A stretch of DNA of 64,000 nt from Candidatus Aminicenantes bacterium UBA6228. Its GTDB lineage: Bacteria; Acidobacteriota; Aminicenantia; Aminicenantales; Saccharicenantaceae. The translations under genes and the position numbers were made by a program. Numbering within the stretch: the first letter of the stretch is position 1; every line of letters begins with the position of its first letter. The DNA lies in contig DJWO01000012.1 in assembly GCA_002441005.1 (NCBI GenBank), positions 1 through 64,000 on the forward strand, in the 5' to 3' direction. Under the pieces are notes generated by a model. It ran no database searches and was not told where the DNA came from. It saw only the letters and a list, made by a program, of their open reading frames with translations. Of the stretch, positions 16,023 through 24,771 are shown piece by piece.

Positions 16023-18278
16023 CTACTTCTCTCTATTTAAAATTCGAGTGATATTATAACTCAACTCAGCTTTTCTGGTCAGTTTTTTATCGGAAACTTT
16101 AACGATGATGGTATATTCACCTTCCTTGACCGGAAACCAGGACCAGTTATTGCTGGTAGAAGCTTTCCTTTTCAGCTTTTCCTGACCATCAGGTGAACGC
16201 AAATAAAATTCAAATTTGGGCCGGCTGAAGCCTGAAGCTCTAACTGTCAAAGTAATTCTCTCACCGGGCGGTTGAGGTGAAAGCGGAGAGGCTTCAATAA
16301 ACAGCTGGGGCTCCCTGGTCAAGGCTACCACCAGACTCCTATTTTCATGCTCATTATAAAGGCCTGCCAGAAGAAGGTCCTTTGAACCTGCCTGGCGGGA
16401 AGCTGGCTTTAAGGCTAAGTCAACTGCCAGGTCACCGGGCAAAACTGTTCTCGAAGAGTTCTGAATTGACTTAAGTTCAAAGCCAAAAAGCAGATTCTCC
16501 AGAGCCGGCACAATTAGTTCATCAGAAAAAATCAGCGGCCGGCCAAAAAGCCGGGCAGGAACCGGCTGCCAGCCGTCAAGATCACCGCCTCTCGCCCTTA
16601 ATTTATAAAGCATAGCTCCCGAAGTCAGAACATAAAGATATTTCCCTCCGGGCAGAAGCTGCTCCACCCTCTGACTGCCCAGCTTGACTGACCAGCTTGC
16701 CTTTTTCCCGGCCAGGTCATATTTAAGCAGGCGTCCGGAAACTGTTCCAATAAAAAGAGCTTTTTCTTCAGGCTCGCTCAATAAAACGCTTATTTTCTCT
16801 TCCGGTTGATACTCATCCAATATCTTTCCCGTTTTTTGGTCAATTTTTAGAATTTGGCCAGTAGCCGCTACCCAGAAAATTGAAGAACTGCTCCAGGCAG
16901 GTAAAACAGAGGGATCGACAGAAAAGGAAGTTTGCCAGATAATCTCGCCGGTCACCGGCTGGCGGGCCTCCTGGTTCGATTTACCTATTAAATATAACCG
17001 CCCGTCTTGCTCAACCGGGCGGTGAATCAAATCAGGCAGTCCTGACATCTTCCGAGCTACCCGGCCTTTATCATCTATCAGCCACAGGTCAGAGCCAGCT
17101 GCCAGCCATAAACCGCTGCTGCCTGCTGCCGGTGGCTGGACCAAGTTTACCTTGAGATTCAAAGAATTTTTTATCTCTCCACTCTCAGCTTCAGCTATGA
17201 AAACCTGTCCCGGCTCTGTTGTCCAGAAAATCCGCTCGCCCAGGCAGCCCAGACCGGTGATTTTACCCGGTGATTCAACTGACCAGACAGTGGATAAAGA
17301 CGGGATGAAGGCCTTGCCTGCTGAAACTTTACCCGGAATCTGGCCTGCCTTCTCCTGGCCGGCACCTGCCAGCAACTGGTCAATTCTTACCCAGGAATAA
17401 CCAAGAGCAGTCAGTTCGTCCAGAAGCTGGCCAAGGCGATTATAAAATTTATCGGTCCGGTCTGGAGCCGTTCCCGGATGGATTAAGAGGATAAAGCCGT
17501 TTAAGCCAGATGGGTCACTTTTTTCATAGCTGATAATTCTCCGGTAAATCTCCTCTGAGGACAAATAGTTGGAGTCAGCCGGAGTAGTATAATCAGCATT
17601 AGAAGAAGTACCGGGAGTAAAATTTATCAGAACGAGGCCGGCTTCTCTCGTCCAGTCAGCAATTTGCTGGTTATACCATTCATAAGGGGGAAGAAAATAA
17701 GGAGAAGTGTTTTTGTCGAGGCCAAAGCGGGCCAGTCCGGCATAATTATTTTCAAGATCAGATAAAAATTCAGAGCGGCTGACCAGAGTTTTCTGGCGTA
17801 AGTCCCAGTCACAATAAAGAAGATGCCGGTCAGAGTGAGCCCCGACATAATGCCCGTCTTTAATCATTCTCTTGACCAGCGGGCTAAATTCTGGCTGTCT
17901 TAAAAAATTGCCGGTCAGAAAAAAAGAAGCTTTGATCTGCCGCTCTTCGAGGGCCGAAAGAACAGAAGGCAGTCCTTCGCCGTAGGTATCAGCGGTCAGG
18001 ACCAGAGCCAGGCGCTTTTTATCAAGCGGCCCCCTGATAATGGCTCCTTCCTCAATTGTCAATTTCGCCCCTGGTCTCTGGCTGATTTTTTCTTGAGGAA
18101 AAGCTGCCTGCCGAAAAGCCAGGAAGCAACATCCCCTCCCCGGCTCGCTGGCTTCAAGCTGAAGACTGAAGAGCAAAAGTAACAAAGGACAGATGATTTT
18201 CAAAACAATGAGACACCTGGAAAAAGACTTTTGCCCGGTTATTACTCCTGTCTGTCTTAGAGATTCATCAGTCGGCAT
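16023..18278 (-). CDS. NodB-type deacetylase domain fused to a PQQ-like propeller
   Basis: 751 residues. A signal or anchor helix lies near residues 22-41. Residues about 88-310 are a NodB polysaccharide deacetylase fold: LTADTYGEGLPSVLSAL replaces the usual TFDDG motif (Asp97 kept), H148-S-D-R-H152 gives the zinc histidines, LPPYEW stands for RPPY, and ILLIHPGT carries the catalytic His. From about 330 to 620, repeated strands such as GRLYLIGKS, LFIGTVSGRLLKYDLAG and YLYVLTSGAMLYKL form a PQQ-like beta-propeller. The last about 90 residues look like an Ig-type domain. Probably acts on envelope or extracellular glycans; the target is not known. Confidence 0.75.
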   Translation of the reverse strand: MPTDESLRQTGVITGQKSFSRCLIVLKIICPLLLLLFSLQLEASEPGRGCCFLAFRQAAFPQEKISQRPGAKLTIEEGAIIRGPLDKKRLALVLTADTYGEGLPSVLSALEERQIKASFFLTGNFLRQPEFSPLVKRMIKDGHYVGAHSDRHLLYCDWDLRQKTLVSRSEFLSDLENNYAGLARFGLDKNTSPYFLPPYEWYNQQIADWTREAGLVLINFTPGTSSNADYTTPADSNYLSSEEIYRRIISYEKSDPSGLNGFILLIHPGTAPDRTDKFYNRLGQLLDELTALGYSWVRIDQLLAGAGQEKAGQIPGKVSAGKAFIPSLSTVWSVESPGKITGLGCLGERIFWTTEPGQVFIAEAESGEIKNSLNLKVNLVQPPAAGSSGLWLAAGSDLWLIDDKGRVARKMSGLPDLIHRPVEQDGRLYLIGKSNQEARQPVTGEIIWQTSFSVDPSVLPAWSSSSIFWVAATGQILKIDQKTGKILDEYQPEEKISVLLSEPEEKALFIGTVSGRLLKYDLAGKKASWSVKLGSQRVEQLLPGGKYLYVLTSGAMLYKLRARGGDLDGWQPVPARLFGRPLIFSDELIVPALENLLFGFELKSIQNSSRTVLPGDLAVDLALKPASRQAGSKDLLLAGLYNEHENRSLVVALTREPQLFIEASPLSPQPPGERITLTVRASGFSRPKFEFYLRSPDGQEKLKRKASTSNNWSWFPVKEGEYTIIVKVSDKKLTRKAELSYNITRILNREK

Positions 18279-18539
18279 TTTTCTTCTTAATTGCCAGGTT
18301 AGTTTAATCTTGATTTTAAATTAAGACTCCCCTTTTATCAATCGGAGACCTCACCTTAATCTATTCCGGCTGATAGGCAGCCCACAGAAAGAGACGACAG
18401 ACAGGGCGATGGCCCTGGGGGCGGTAGTCAGCAGGCAATGGCACTGATGGTTAAAAAAGCCGGGACCTGGCTTTAGCTTCTCTCCCAATCTTTTTGTCTT
18501 AACTTTACTATTTATTAAACCATTGATATTATTTTAATA
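18279..18539. other. Gap between the NodB/PQQ gene and a small plus-strand gene
   Basis: 261 bp with two small hairpins: CAGGGC/GCCCTG near 18407-18422, and AAAGCC/GGCTTT near 18454-18476. The second is followed on the minus strand by a T-run and could be a weak terminator or attenuator upstream of the NodB/PQQ gene. No clear promoter was found. Confidence 0.3.
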
Positions 18540-18875
18540 ATGGTCAATTATATTTTAGTTTATAAGATCCGGAAACAGGTCAAAGAAATCCTGAAAGAAA
18601 AAATTGAAGACGGAGAGATAGCCACTACTCCCCGTTCTTGCCTCGGCTGTTTAGCTGATGAAATCAGCTGGGAGGTATATTATCTTTTTAAAGAGATGGA
18701 AGAAAAGAAAAAAGGTGTCCAGAGACCGGGCAGGGGAAAAGCTGGCGGTTCTGAAGACCAGCCGGAGGAGAATTTGGAAGCTGGCCTGGAGATTGAAGTT
18801 GAGGAAGAAGCCGGCCCTCCAGCAGAACAGGGAACCGAACCAAACCGGGCAGAAAAAATTACTGATAAAAAATAA
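18540..18875 (+). CDS. Hypothetical protein with acidic C-terminal tail
   Basis: 111 residues. The first half is basic and helical, with a PRSCLGCLADE segment containing two close cysteines. The second half is low-complexity and rich in Glu, Pro and Gly. No signal peptide is seen. There is no good ribosome site before the ATG, and a TAA closes the frame about 20 bp upstream. It is convergent with rarA. I do not recognise it; it may be a real small cytoplasmic protein but this is not certain. Confidence 0.45.
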   Translation: MVNYILVYKIRKQVKEILKEKIEDGEIATTPRSCLGCLADEISWEVYYLFKEMEEKKKGVQRPGRGKAGGSEDQPEENLEAGLEIEVEEEAGPPAEQGTEPNRAEKITDKK

Positions 18876-18925
18876 GCCGGCTGATCAGTTCTGGCTGCCG
18901 CACCTTTCATCTTTTCAAGCTGGCC

Positions 18926-20275
18926 TCATTCCCCGGCTGGCTTCTCTTTCCTGATCTTTTCCTTTAGGGCTTCCCACCAGTCAATTCTTTTTTTAATCTC
19001 TCTTTCAAATCCCAGATGGCCGGGATGATAATATTTCCTTCCCTTCAATCTGTCGGGGAAAGTCTCCATATCAGTGGTTGATGCCGGGTGGTCGTGAGCA
19101 TATTGATAGTCCTGCCCATAGCCTATTTCTTTCATCAAGGGAGTCACTGCGTTTCTGATATGAAGTGGAACTGGCTCAAAGGGGCTGTCTTCAACTTCTT
19201 TCATGGCCTGGCCAAAAGCTACATAAATACGATTACTTTTAGGAGCTGAAGCCAGATAGACCACGGCTTCAGCCAGGGCTAGTTCGCCCTCGGGTGACCC
19301 CAGAAAATCATAAGCTTCCTTGGCTTGAAGAGTCAGGGTCAGGGCCTGAGGATCAGCCAGTCCGATATCTTCAGAGGCAAATCTGATCAACCGGCGAGCA
19401 ATATAAAGAGGATCTTCTCCCGCATAAAGCATCCTGGCCAGCCAGTAAAGAGAGGCATCAACATCCGAGTTTCTAAGGCTCTTATGCAGGGCGGAAATCA
19501 GATTAAAATGCTCCTCACCGCTCTTATCATAAATAAGCATTCTTTTCTGGAGGGCCTCTTCTATTTCTTTGACTGTTATTTCCTGGCTACGGGTCAGGCT
19601 GGCCGCTATTTCCAGGGCATTAAGTGCCCGCCTGGCATCACCGTTTGATTGATCATAAAGAAGCGCCAGGGCTTCCTCACTAATCCTTAGATGAAGCCGC
19701 CCCAGCCCGTTAATTTCATCGGTCAGGGCATCATTGATGATCTTTCTCAGAGCTTCCTGATCGAGAGGCTTAAGGACCAGAACTCTGGTTCTGGACAGCA
19801 GCGGAGCAATGACTTCAAAGGAGGGATTTTCGGTTGTTGAGCCGAAGAGGATGACCTCTCCCCTCTCCACATAGGGAAGAAAAGCCGATTGCTGGGCTTT
19901 ATTGAAACGGTGAATTTCATCAATGAAGATAATGATCGGCTGGCCATACATTTTTTTCTGCTGCTCGGCCTGAGCCATGACTTCCTTGATTTCCTTAATG
20001 CCGGACAGGACTGCACTAAAAAAAAGGCAATTTAAGCCAAAATGCTTAGCCAGCATCATCCCCAGAGTAGTCTTACCTGAGCCGGGTGGACCCCAAAAAA
20101 TTATTGAGACCAGCTGGCCTGATTCAATTAGTTCGGTTAAAATCCGGCCCGGGCCAAGCAGATGCTCCTGCCCGTAAAACCGGTCAAAGGCCTGGGGCCT
20201 CATTCTCTCGGCTAAAGGAACGTGGCTTGGCTCGCTTGCCTGATTTTTTTTATTTTGATTGTCTTTTCTGGCCAT
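18926..20275 (-). CDS. rarA: Replication-associated recombination protein A
   Basis: RarA/MgsA is a AAA+ ATPase that acts at stalled replication forks. Walker A is GPPGSGKT (residues 62-69), Walker B IIIFIDEIHRFNKAQQ, and sensor 1 LFGSTTENPSFEV. The N-terminal LAERMRPQAFDRFYGQEHLL and C-terminal LPDRLKGRKYYHPG-like text are typical of the family. The length of 449 is normal. No partner gene is adjacent. Confidence 0.93.
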   Translation of the reverse strand: MARKDNQNKKNQASEPSHVPLAERMRPQAFDRFYGQEHLLGPGRILTELIESGQLVSIIFWGPPGSGKTTLGMMLAKHFGLNCLFFSAVLSGIKEIKEVMAQAEQQKKMYGQPIIIFIDEIHRFNKAQQSAFLPYVERGEVILFGSTTENPSFEVIAPLLSRTRVLVLKPLDQEALRKIINDALTDEINGLGRLHLRISEEALALLYDQSNGDARRALNALEIAASLTRSQEITVKEIEEALQKRMLIYDKSGEEHFNLISALHKSLRNSDVDASLYWLARMLYAGEDPLYIARRLIRFASEDIGLADPQALTLTLQAKEAYDFLGSPEGELALAEAVVYLASAPKSNRIYVAFGQAMKEVEDSPFEPVPLHIRNAVTPLMKEIGYGQDYQYAHDHPASTTDMETFPDRLKGRKYYHPGHLGFEREIKKRIDWWEALKEKIRKEKPAGE

Positions 20276-20391
20276 CCAGGTCCTCTTCCTGGCACTTAAC
20301 CTTAAATCTGATTTATACCGGACTTTCTACTTTTACGACCTGATTTTATTATCGGTCAGCCCTCATCTAATGTAAAGCCGCCGAAAACTTT

Positions 20392-20420
20392 TTGTCATAA
20401 AATCATAAATCAGTTAAAAT
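20392..20420 (+). promoter_or_regulatory. Promoter of the cyanophycinase-like gene
   Basis: TTGTCA and TAAAAT are separated by 17 bp. A GGAGGAG ribosome site follows at 20425-20431. A six-codon ORF starting at 20434 overlaps the true start at 20441 but sits too close to the ribosome site to be favoured. Confidence 0.6.
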
Positions 20421-20440
20421 GAGCGGAGGAGAAATGAAAA

Positions 20441-21334
20441 ATGATAATTGTTAAGGGAAAAACTCGCTTCTATTCCACTCTTTTGATTCTGGCCCTGGGG
20501 ATGGCTGCTTTTTTATCGGCACCAGTCTCCAGTTTCGCTCAGGGGCGGCCAAAGGGCCATTTGTTTATCATCGGTGGCGGCGATCGTTCTGAAGACATGA
20601 TGAAGAAGTTTGTTGATCTGGCTTTAAAAGCCGGAAATGGCCGGATAATCGTCCTGCCCATGGCCAGCTCAACACCGGAAGAAACCGGCCGCGCTCTGGT
20701 AGAAGAATTTAAGAATTTAGAAGTAAAAGATGTTGTCTTTTATAATTTTACCAGGAAAGAGGCCGAAGACTACGCTAAGGCCAGAGAGCTGGCTGGAAGT
20801 GGCGGAGTTTTTTTCTCCGGTGGAGACCAATCGAGAATTACCGAGGCTATTCTCGACACCCCGGTCCACCAGATGATCCGAGATCTGTATCAGCAAGGAG
20901 CAGTCATTGGCGGAACAAGTGCTGGGGCAGCAATTATGAGCGAACTGATGATTACCGGTGATGAAGCCAGAAAACCGGAAGAGGGCCATGAATTCGAGAC
21001 AATTGAAGCCGGCAATGTTATTCTGGCCCGCGGCTTGGGTTTCATCAAGACAGCTGTCATCGATCAGCACTTTGCTACCCGCCAGCGTCATAACCGCCTG
21101 ATCAGTGTCATTGCCGCCCATCCCGAGCTGCTGGGGATAGGGATTGATGAAGAAACAGCCATTATCGTCAATCCTGACCAGACCTTTGATGTTATCGGCC
21201 ATAAAAACGTCATTATCTATGATGCCACTAAGGCTCAGATTACCTCCGGCGCGGGGCGGGCGATCGGCCTGCGGGGAATGATCATGCATGTTTTGTTGCC
21301 CGGAGAGAGATTCTCTATCCCTAAGAAAAAATGA
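20441..21334 (+). CDS. Secreted cyanophycinase-like S51 peptidase
   Basis: A serine peptidase of family S51 (cyanophycinase, dipeptidase E). It has a signal peptide (LLILALGMAAFLSAPVSSFAQ; cleavage expected near residue 33). FIIGGGDRSEDMM and VLPMASSTPEETG form the core. FFSGGDQSRI and GGTSAGAAIM give the conserved loop and the nucleophile Ser160. VIDQHFATRQRHNRLI and GIGIDEETAI match cyanophycinases. It probably cuts exogenous beta-Asp-Arg dipeptide polymer or a similar isopeptide, since it is exported rather than cytoplasmic. Confidence 0.85.
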   Translation: MIIVKGKTRFYSTLLILALGMAAFLSAPVSSFAQGRPKGHLFIIGGGDRSEDMMKKFVDLALKAGNGRIIVLPMASSTPEETGRALVEEFKNLEVKDVVFYNFTRKEAEDYAKARELAGSGGVFFSGGDQSRITEAILDTPVHQMIRDLYQQGAVIGGTSAGAAIMSELMITGDEARKPEEGHEFETIEAGNVILARGLGFIKTAVIDQHFATRQRHNRLISVIAAHPELLGIGIDEETAIIVNPDQTFDVIGHKNVIIYDATKAQITSGAGRAIGLRGMIMHVLLPGERFSIPKKK

Positions 21335-21404
21335 AGAAGGCCGCTTTTCTGGCTGTTCTTGACGGCTCAGAACTTAAATGTTAGAGTCTTGATGAAGTTA
21401 GCTC

Positions 21405-21791
21405 ATGAGTCAAAATCCAAAGACGCCAGACATAAATAAGGCTATAAACAAAAAGCTGGTTTTTTCAGCCGCTGAAGTCTGCCGGTTGTTAAAGATCAGC
21501 CCGGACACCTTGCAATCGTGGGAAAATGAGTTTCCGGTTTTTTTCGCGGGTCAGACAGCCAGCGGTCAGCTGATTTACCGTCAAAAAGATGTCTTGATTA
21601 TTTCCAGGATTAAGGAACTGCTGGAAGAAAACACTCTGACCAATGCCGGAATAAAAAGGAAAATTGAAGAAGAATTTGGCTTGAAAACAGACCGGGTTCC
21701 GCCAGAAAAGATGCTGGCCGCCATCAGCCAGATCAAAGAAGAATTAATGGGCCTTTTACAGGCTCTTGAAAAAAAACAAAAAAAGGGTTAA
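21405..21791 (+). CDS. MerR-type helix-turn-helix regulator
   Basis: 128 residues. The DNA-binding part is FSAAEVCRLLKISPDTLQSWENEFPVF, then a wing region ending GQLIYRQKDVLIISRIKELL, the layout of MerR-family N-termini (similar to HspR/CarA-type light MerR domains). The C-terminal part is a short helix of coiled-coil character with no sensor domain. Such proteins are often found near surE or tRNA genes without a known ligand. It lies 70 bp after the cyanophycinase-like gene. Confidence 0.75.
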   Translation: MSQNPKTPDINKAINKKLVFSAAEVCRLLKISPDTLQSWENEFPVFFAGQTASGQLIYRQKDVLIISRIKELLEENTLTNAGIKRKIEEEFGLKTDRVPPEKMLAAISQIKEELMGLLQALEKKQKKG

Positions 21792-21815
21792 AGTAACTTT
21801 CACTTTTTAGAACAT

Positions 21816-21889
21816 CGGGACGTGGCGCAGCCTGGTAGCGCACATGCTTGGGGTGCATGGGGTCAGCGGTTCGAATCCGCTCGTCCCGA
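21816..21889 (+). tRNA. tRNA-Pro (GGG)
   Basis: A 74-nt cloverleaf: acceptor CGGGACG/CGTCCCG with discriminator A, D-arm GCGC/GCGC, anticodon stem CATGC/GCATG with loop TTGGGGT (anticodon GGG), and T-arm AGCGG/CCGCT with TTCGAAT. The 3' CCA is not encoded, so a CCA-adding enzyme is required. Confidence 0.95.
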
Positions 21890-21916
21890 TTTTCCATCTA
21901 AGAAAACCGGAACAAA

Positions 21917-22711
21917 ATGGCTAAAGTTTCAGGCTTAGCAGCCGCCAAAAAAAAGTTAATTCTCCTGACTAACGATGATGGCTTTCGTTCTCCCGGCCTT
22001 ACCGCTCTGGCTGAAGCGCTGAGACCCTATGCCCGGGTCTATATTGTTGCTCCTGACCGGGAAAGAAGTTCCATATCTTTAGCCTTGACCCTGCGGCATC
22101 CATTACGGGCGGAGAAAACAGGAACAAATGTTTTTGCTGTCGACGGGACACCGGCCGATTGTGTCTATATAGCTCTGAAGTATGTCCTGCCTCAGAAGCC
22201 AGATTATTTAATTTCGGGCTTGAACCTGGGAGCCAATCTTGGTTGTCAGGATGTCTCTTACTCAGGAACGGTGGCAGCTGCTCTCCAGGGGACTTTTATG
22301 GGTATCCCTTCCCTGGCTGTGTCGCTGGTCAGTCCGAATGGGAGACAATATGATTTTGAGAAAGCAGCTCAGCTGGTTAGAAAAATCATCGAGGCTCTCC
22401 AGAGGACAAAGCTCCCCCCTAAGGTCTATCTCAACATTAATATTCCCCCTTTTCCTGTCAAGGGCTTGAAAATCTCCCGGCTGGGCGAGAGGCGTTATGC
22501 CCCTGAGCTGATCAAAAAAAAAGACCCCCGGGGGAAAGACTACTTCTGGATTGGAGTCGGTCATCCAAAAGCTGTTGGGCCGAGAAACTCGGATGTTCAT
22601 TTAGTTGATCAAGGCTGGGTGTCGGTTACTCCCCTGCACATAGACCGGACCGCTTACCCGGCCCTCAATAGCCAGCTTTTCTCCAGCTTGATAAATATCC
22701 AGCCTGAATAG
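21917..22711 (+). CDS. surE: 5'/3'-nucleotidase SurE
   Basis: A metal-dependent nucleoside monophosphate phosphatase of stationary-phase survival. LLTNDDGFRSPG holds the N19-D20-D21 metal ligands. IVAPDRERSSIS, ISGLNLGANLG and VSYSGTVAAALQGTFMGIPSLAVS are the classic SurE blocks. The length of 264 is typical. It follows tRNA-Pro by 27 bp on the same strand. Stop codons of surE and the DedA gene face each other. Confidence 0.94.
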   Translation: MAKVSGLAAAKKKLILLTNDDGFRSPGLTALAEALRPYARVYIVAPDRERSSISLALTLRHPLRAEKTGTNVFAVDGTPADCVYIALKYVLPQKPDYLISGLNLGANLGCQDVSYSGTVAAALQGTFMGIPSLAVSLVSPNGRQYDFEKAAQLVRKIIEALQRTKLPPKVYLNINIPPFPVKGLKISRLGERRYAPELIKKKDPRGKDYFWIGVGHPKAVGPRNSDVHLVDQGWVSVTPLHIDRTAYPALNSQLFSSLINIQPE

Positions 22712-22737
22712 TCAGCCCGGCTCTCAAGCCTCAACTC

Positions 22738-23418
22738 TTAATTACTGGTGTCGTCCGGATCTTTGGCCGGCGACATGTTTTTGTTTTTCCGGCTATGAAT
22801 AAAGCCAACCGCTGCCGGAATTAAAGAAATGATGATGATAGCAATGATAACCAGTGAAAAGTTTTCTTTGACCACAGATATATTGCCAAAATAATAGCCG
22901 CCGAATAAAAACAGTGAAACCCACAGAAGGCTGCCGACCAGGCTGTAAACTAAAAATTTAAAGTAGGTCATTTTTCCAATCCCGGCCACAAAGGGAGCAA
23001 AAGTCCGGATAAAAGGCATAAAGCGGGCAATGACAATGGTAATGGAGCCATGCTTTTCATAAAATTCGTGGGTCCGGTCAAGATAATTTTTGTTGAGAAA
23101 ACGGCTCTTTTCTTTTTTAAAGATTTCAGGGCCGACCTTATAACCAATCCAGTAGTTACTTATGTTTCCCAGAAAAGCAGCCAGGCTGAGCGACAAAAAC
23201 AGGCTCAGAAGATTGAGGTCCCCGATAGCCGCCACCGCCCCGGCCGCAAACAACAGGGAATCACCGGGGAAAAATGGCGTGACCACAAAGCCTGTTTCGG
23301 CAAAGATGACAAAAAAGATCAGAAGATAAGTCCACAGCCCGAATTGATCGACAAGCTGGCCAATATAGCGATCAACATGAATGAGGATATCAAATAATTT
23401 AGTCAAAAAATCTATCAA
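22738..23418 (-). CDS. DedA-family membrane protein
   Basis: 226 residues with about five to six hydrophobic segments and the SNARE-associated (VTT) domain core: FAETGFVVTPFFPGDSLLF, GNISNYWIGYKVG and ARFMPFIRTFAPFVAGIGKM. DedA proteins are flippases or transporters of undecaprenyl phosphate or phospholipids. A TTG at 23418 seems to be the start, since no ATG or GTG lies between it and the first helix. The C-terminal tail is charged. Confidence 0.88.
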   Translation of the reverse strand: MIDFLTKLFDILIHVDRYIGQLVDQFGLWTYLLIFFVIFAETGFVVTPFFPGDSLLFAAGAVAAIGDLNLLSLFLSLSLAAFLGNISNYWIGYKVGPEIFKKEKSRFLNKNYLDRTHEFYEKHGSITIVIARFMPFIRTFAPFVAGIGKMTYFKFLVYSLVGSLLWVSLFLFGGYYFGNISVVKENFSLVIIAIIIISLIPAAVGFIHSRKNKNMSPAKDPDDTSN

Positions 23419-23678
23419 CTTTCTGTCTGTCCGCGGTTTGATTTTAACTTGCAGCCTTTAGTCTGGCCGCAATTATGATTAACTATACACATTTTCGCTG
23501 CAAGTGACAAGAAGACCGGTTCACCTGCCGGCCTTTTCCTGGAGATAGACTTTGGCCTCAGTCCGGATAACTGTTTACAGCAGCCACCCTCTTAAACAGG
23601 CCGGGACTCTGCTATAATTTGGATAGATAATGTTTTTAAGTCTGTTAATCGCGGGCTTTCCCGGACTTAGTCTTAACC

Positions 23679-24668
23679 ATGACCGATAATATATTTTTCA
23701 AGGAAAGAAAATTAGAGGCCATCGAACGGGCGCTACGGAGGCTCTCCCCTCTGGCTTCAAACTGCCGTCTCTGCCCCCGTCAATGCCAAGTTAACCGGTT
23801 GGGCGGTCAGACCGGAATCTGCCAGACGGGCGATCAGGCCCGGGTCTCAGTCAGCTTGCTTCATTTTGGCGAGGAGCCAGTGCTCAGCGGCCAGGGTGGA
23901 CCGGAGAAAGCCGGTGGTTCAGGCACCATTTTTTTTGCCGGCTGTAACCTGAAATGCCTTTTCTGCCAGAATTATCAGTTGAGCTGGCTTAATGAGGGTG
24001 AGCTGGTCAGTGATCAACAACTGGCCGCCTGCCTGCTCAATCTTCAGGCTCAGGGTGCTCTCAATATCAATCTTGTCTCCCCGACCCATGTTATCCTGCC
24101 CGTTCTTCGAGCCCTAAAAATTGCTTATGGCCAGGGTTTAACCCTGCCTGTCGTCTATAATTCCAACGGTTATGACTCAATTGAAGTGATTGAAGAGCTG
24201 CGGGGAATTATTGATATTTACTTGCCGGATCTGAAATATGTATCTCCGGAATTATCAAAAAAATATTCAGCTGCCCCTGATTATTTTGAACAGGCCCGCC
24301 TGGCAATTCAAGAGATGTACTGCCAGCAGCCTGAACTAATTCTCAATAATGAAGAGGTGGCTACCCGGGGTTTGATCATCCGTCATCTGGTTCTTCCCGG
24401 AAATTCAGACGACTCCATCCAGGTTGTTGACTGGCTTGCGCACCACCTCTCGGCCTCGATTGGGCTGAGTTTAATGAGTCAGTACCACCCCTGCTTTAAG
24501 GCTCCGGCCGAACTTCAGCGGGAGATTACCAGTCTGGAATACCAGAAAATTATGACCCGGGCCAGAGGCTACAACTTCAGTTACCTCTTTCTTCAGCCAG
24601 AACCTTTCCAGTCAGAAGAACACCTCCTGCCGGATTTCCACCGCCAGCATCCTTTCCGCTGGAAATAA
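23679..24668 (+). CDS. PflX-like radical SAM protein
   Basis: A radical SAM enzyme of the COG1313 (PflX) group, related to pyruvate formate-lyase activating enzymes. An N-terminal cluster of cysteines (CRLCPRQCQVNR, GICQTG) precedes the SAM motif C89-x3-C93-x2-C96 in FAGCNLKCLFCQNYQ. VSPTHV, VYNSNGYDS and YLPDLKY follow, as in the family. A TATAAT lies at 23613-23618. No glycyl-radical enzyme is nearby, so the substrate is unknown. Confidence 0.82.
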   Translation: MTDNIFFKERKLEAIERALRRLSPLASNCRLCPRQCQVNRLGGQTGICQTGDQARVSVSLLHFGEEPVLSGQGGPEKAGGSGTIFFAGCNLKCLFCQNYQLSWLNEGELVSDQQLAACLLNLQAQGALNINLVSPTHVILPVLRALKIAYGQGLTLPVVYNSNGYDSIEVIEELRGIIDIYLPDLKYVSPELSKKYSAAPDYFEQARLAIQEMYCQQPELILNNEEVATRGLIIRHLVLPGNSDDSIQVVDWLAHHLSASIGLSLMSQYHPCFKAPAELQREITSLEYQKIMTRARGYNFSYLFLQPEPFQSEEHLLPDFHRQHPFRWK

Positions 24669-24678
24669 CCAAAGATCC

Positions 24679-24703
24679 GGGTAATTAAACTACCCCTTTT
24701 TAA
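24679..24703 (+). terminator. Terminator after the PflX-like gene
   Basis: GGGTA (24679-24683) pairs with TACCC (24691-24695) and is followed by CTTTTT. It begins 10 bp after the stop codon. Confidence 0.55.
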
Positions 24704-24771
24704 ATTATTTAATTAACTTTTCTTAAGAAGCAGTGGCCAAAAATAGGAAATATAGATTGTGTCCCCTGTTT

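Noticed and set aside
20717..21289. 190-codon open frame antisense to the cyanophycinase-like gene
   Set aside because: It lies wholly within a well-recognised gene on the other strand and has no family features; a shadow frame.
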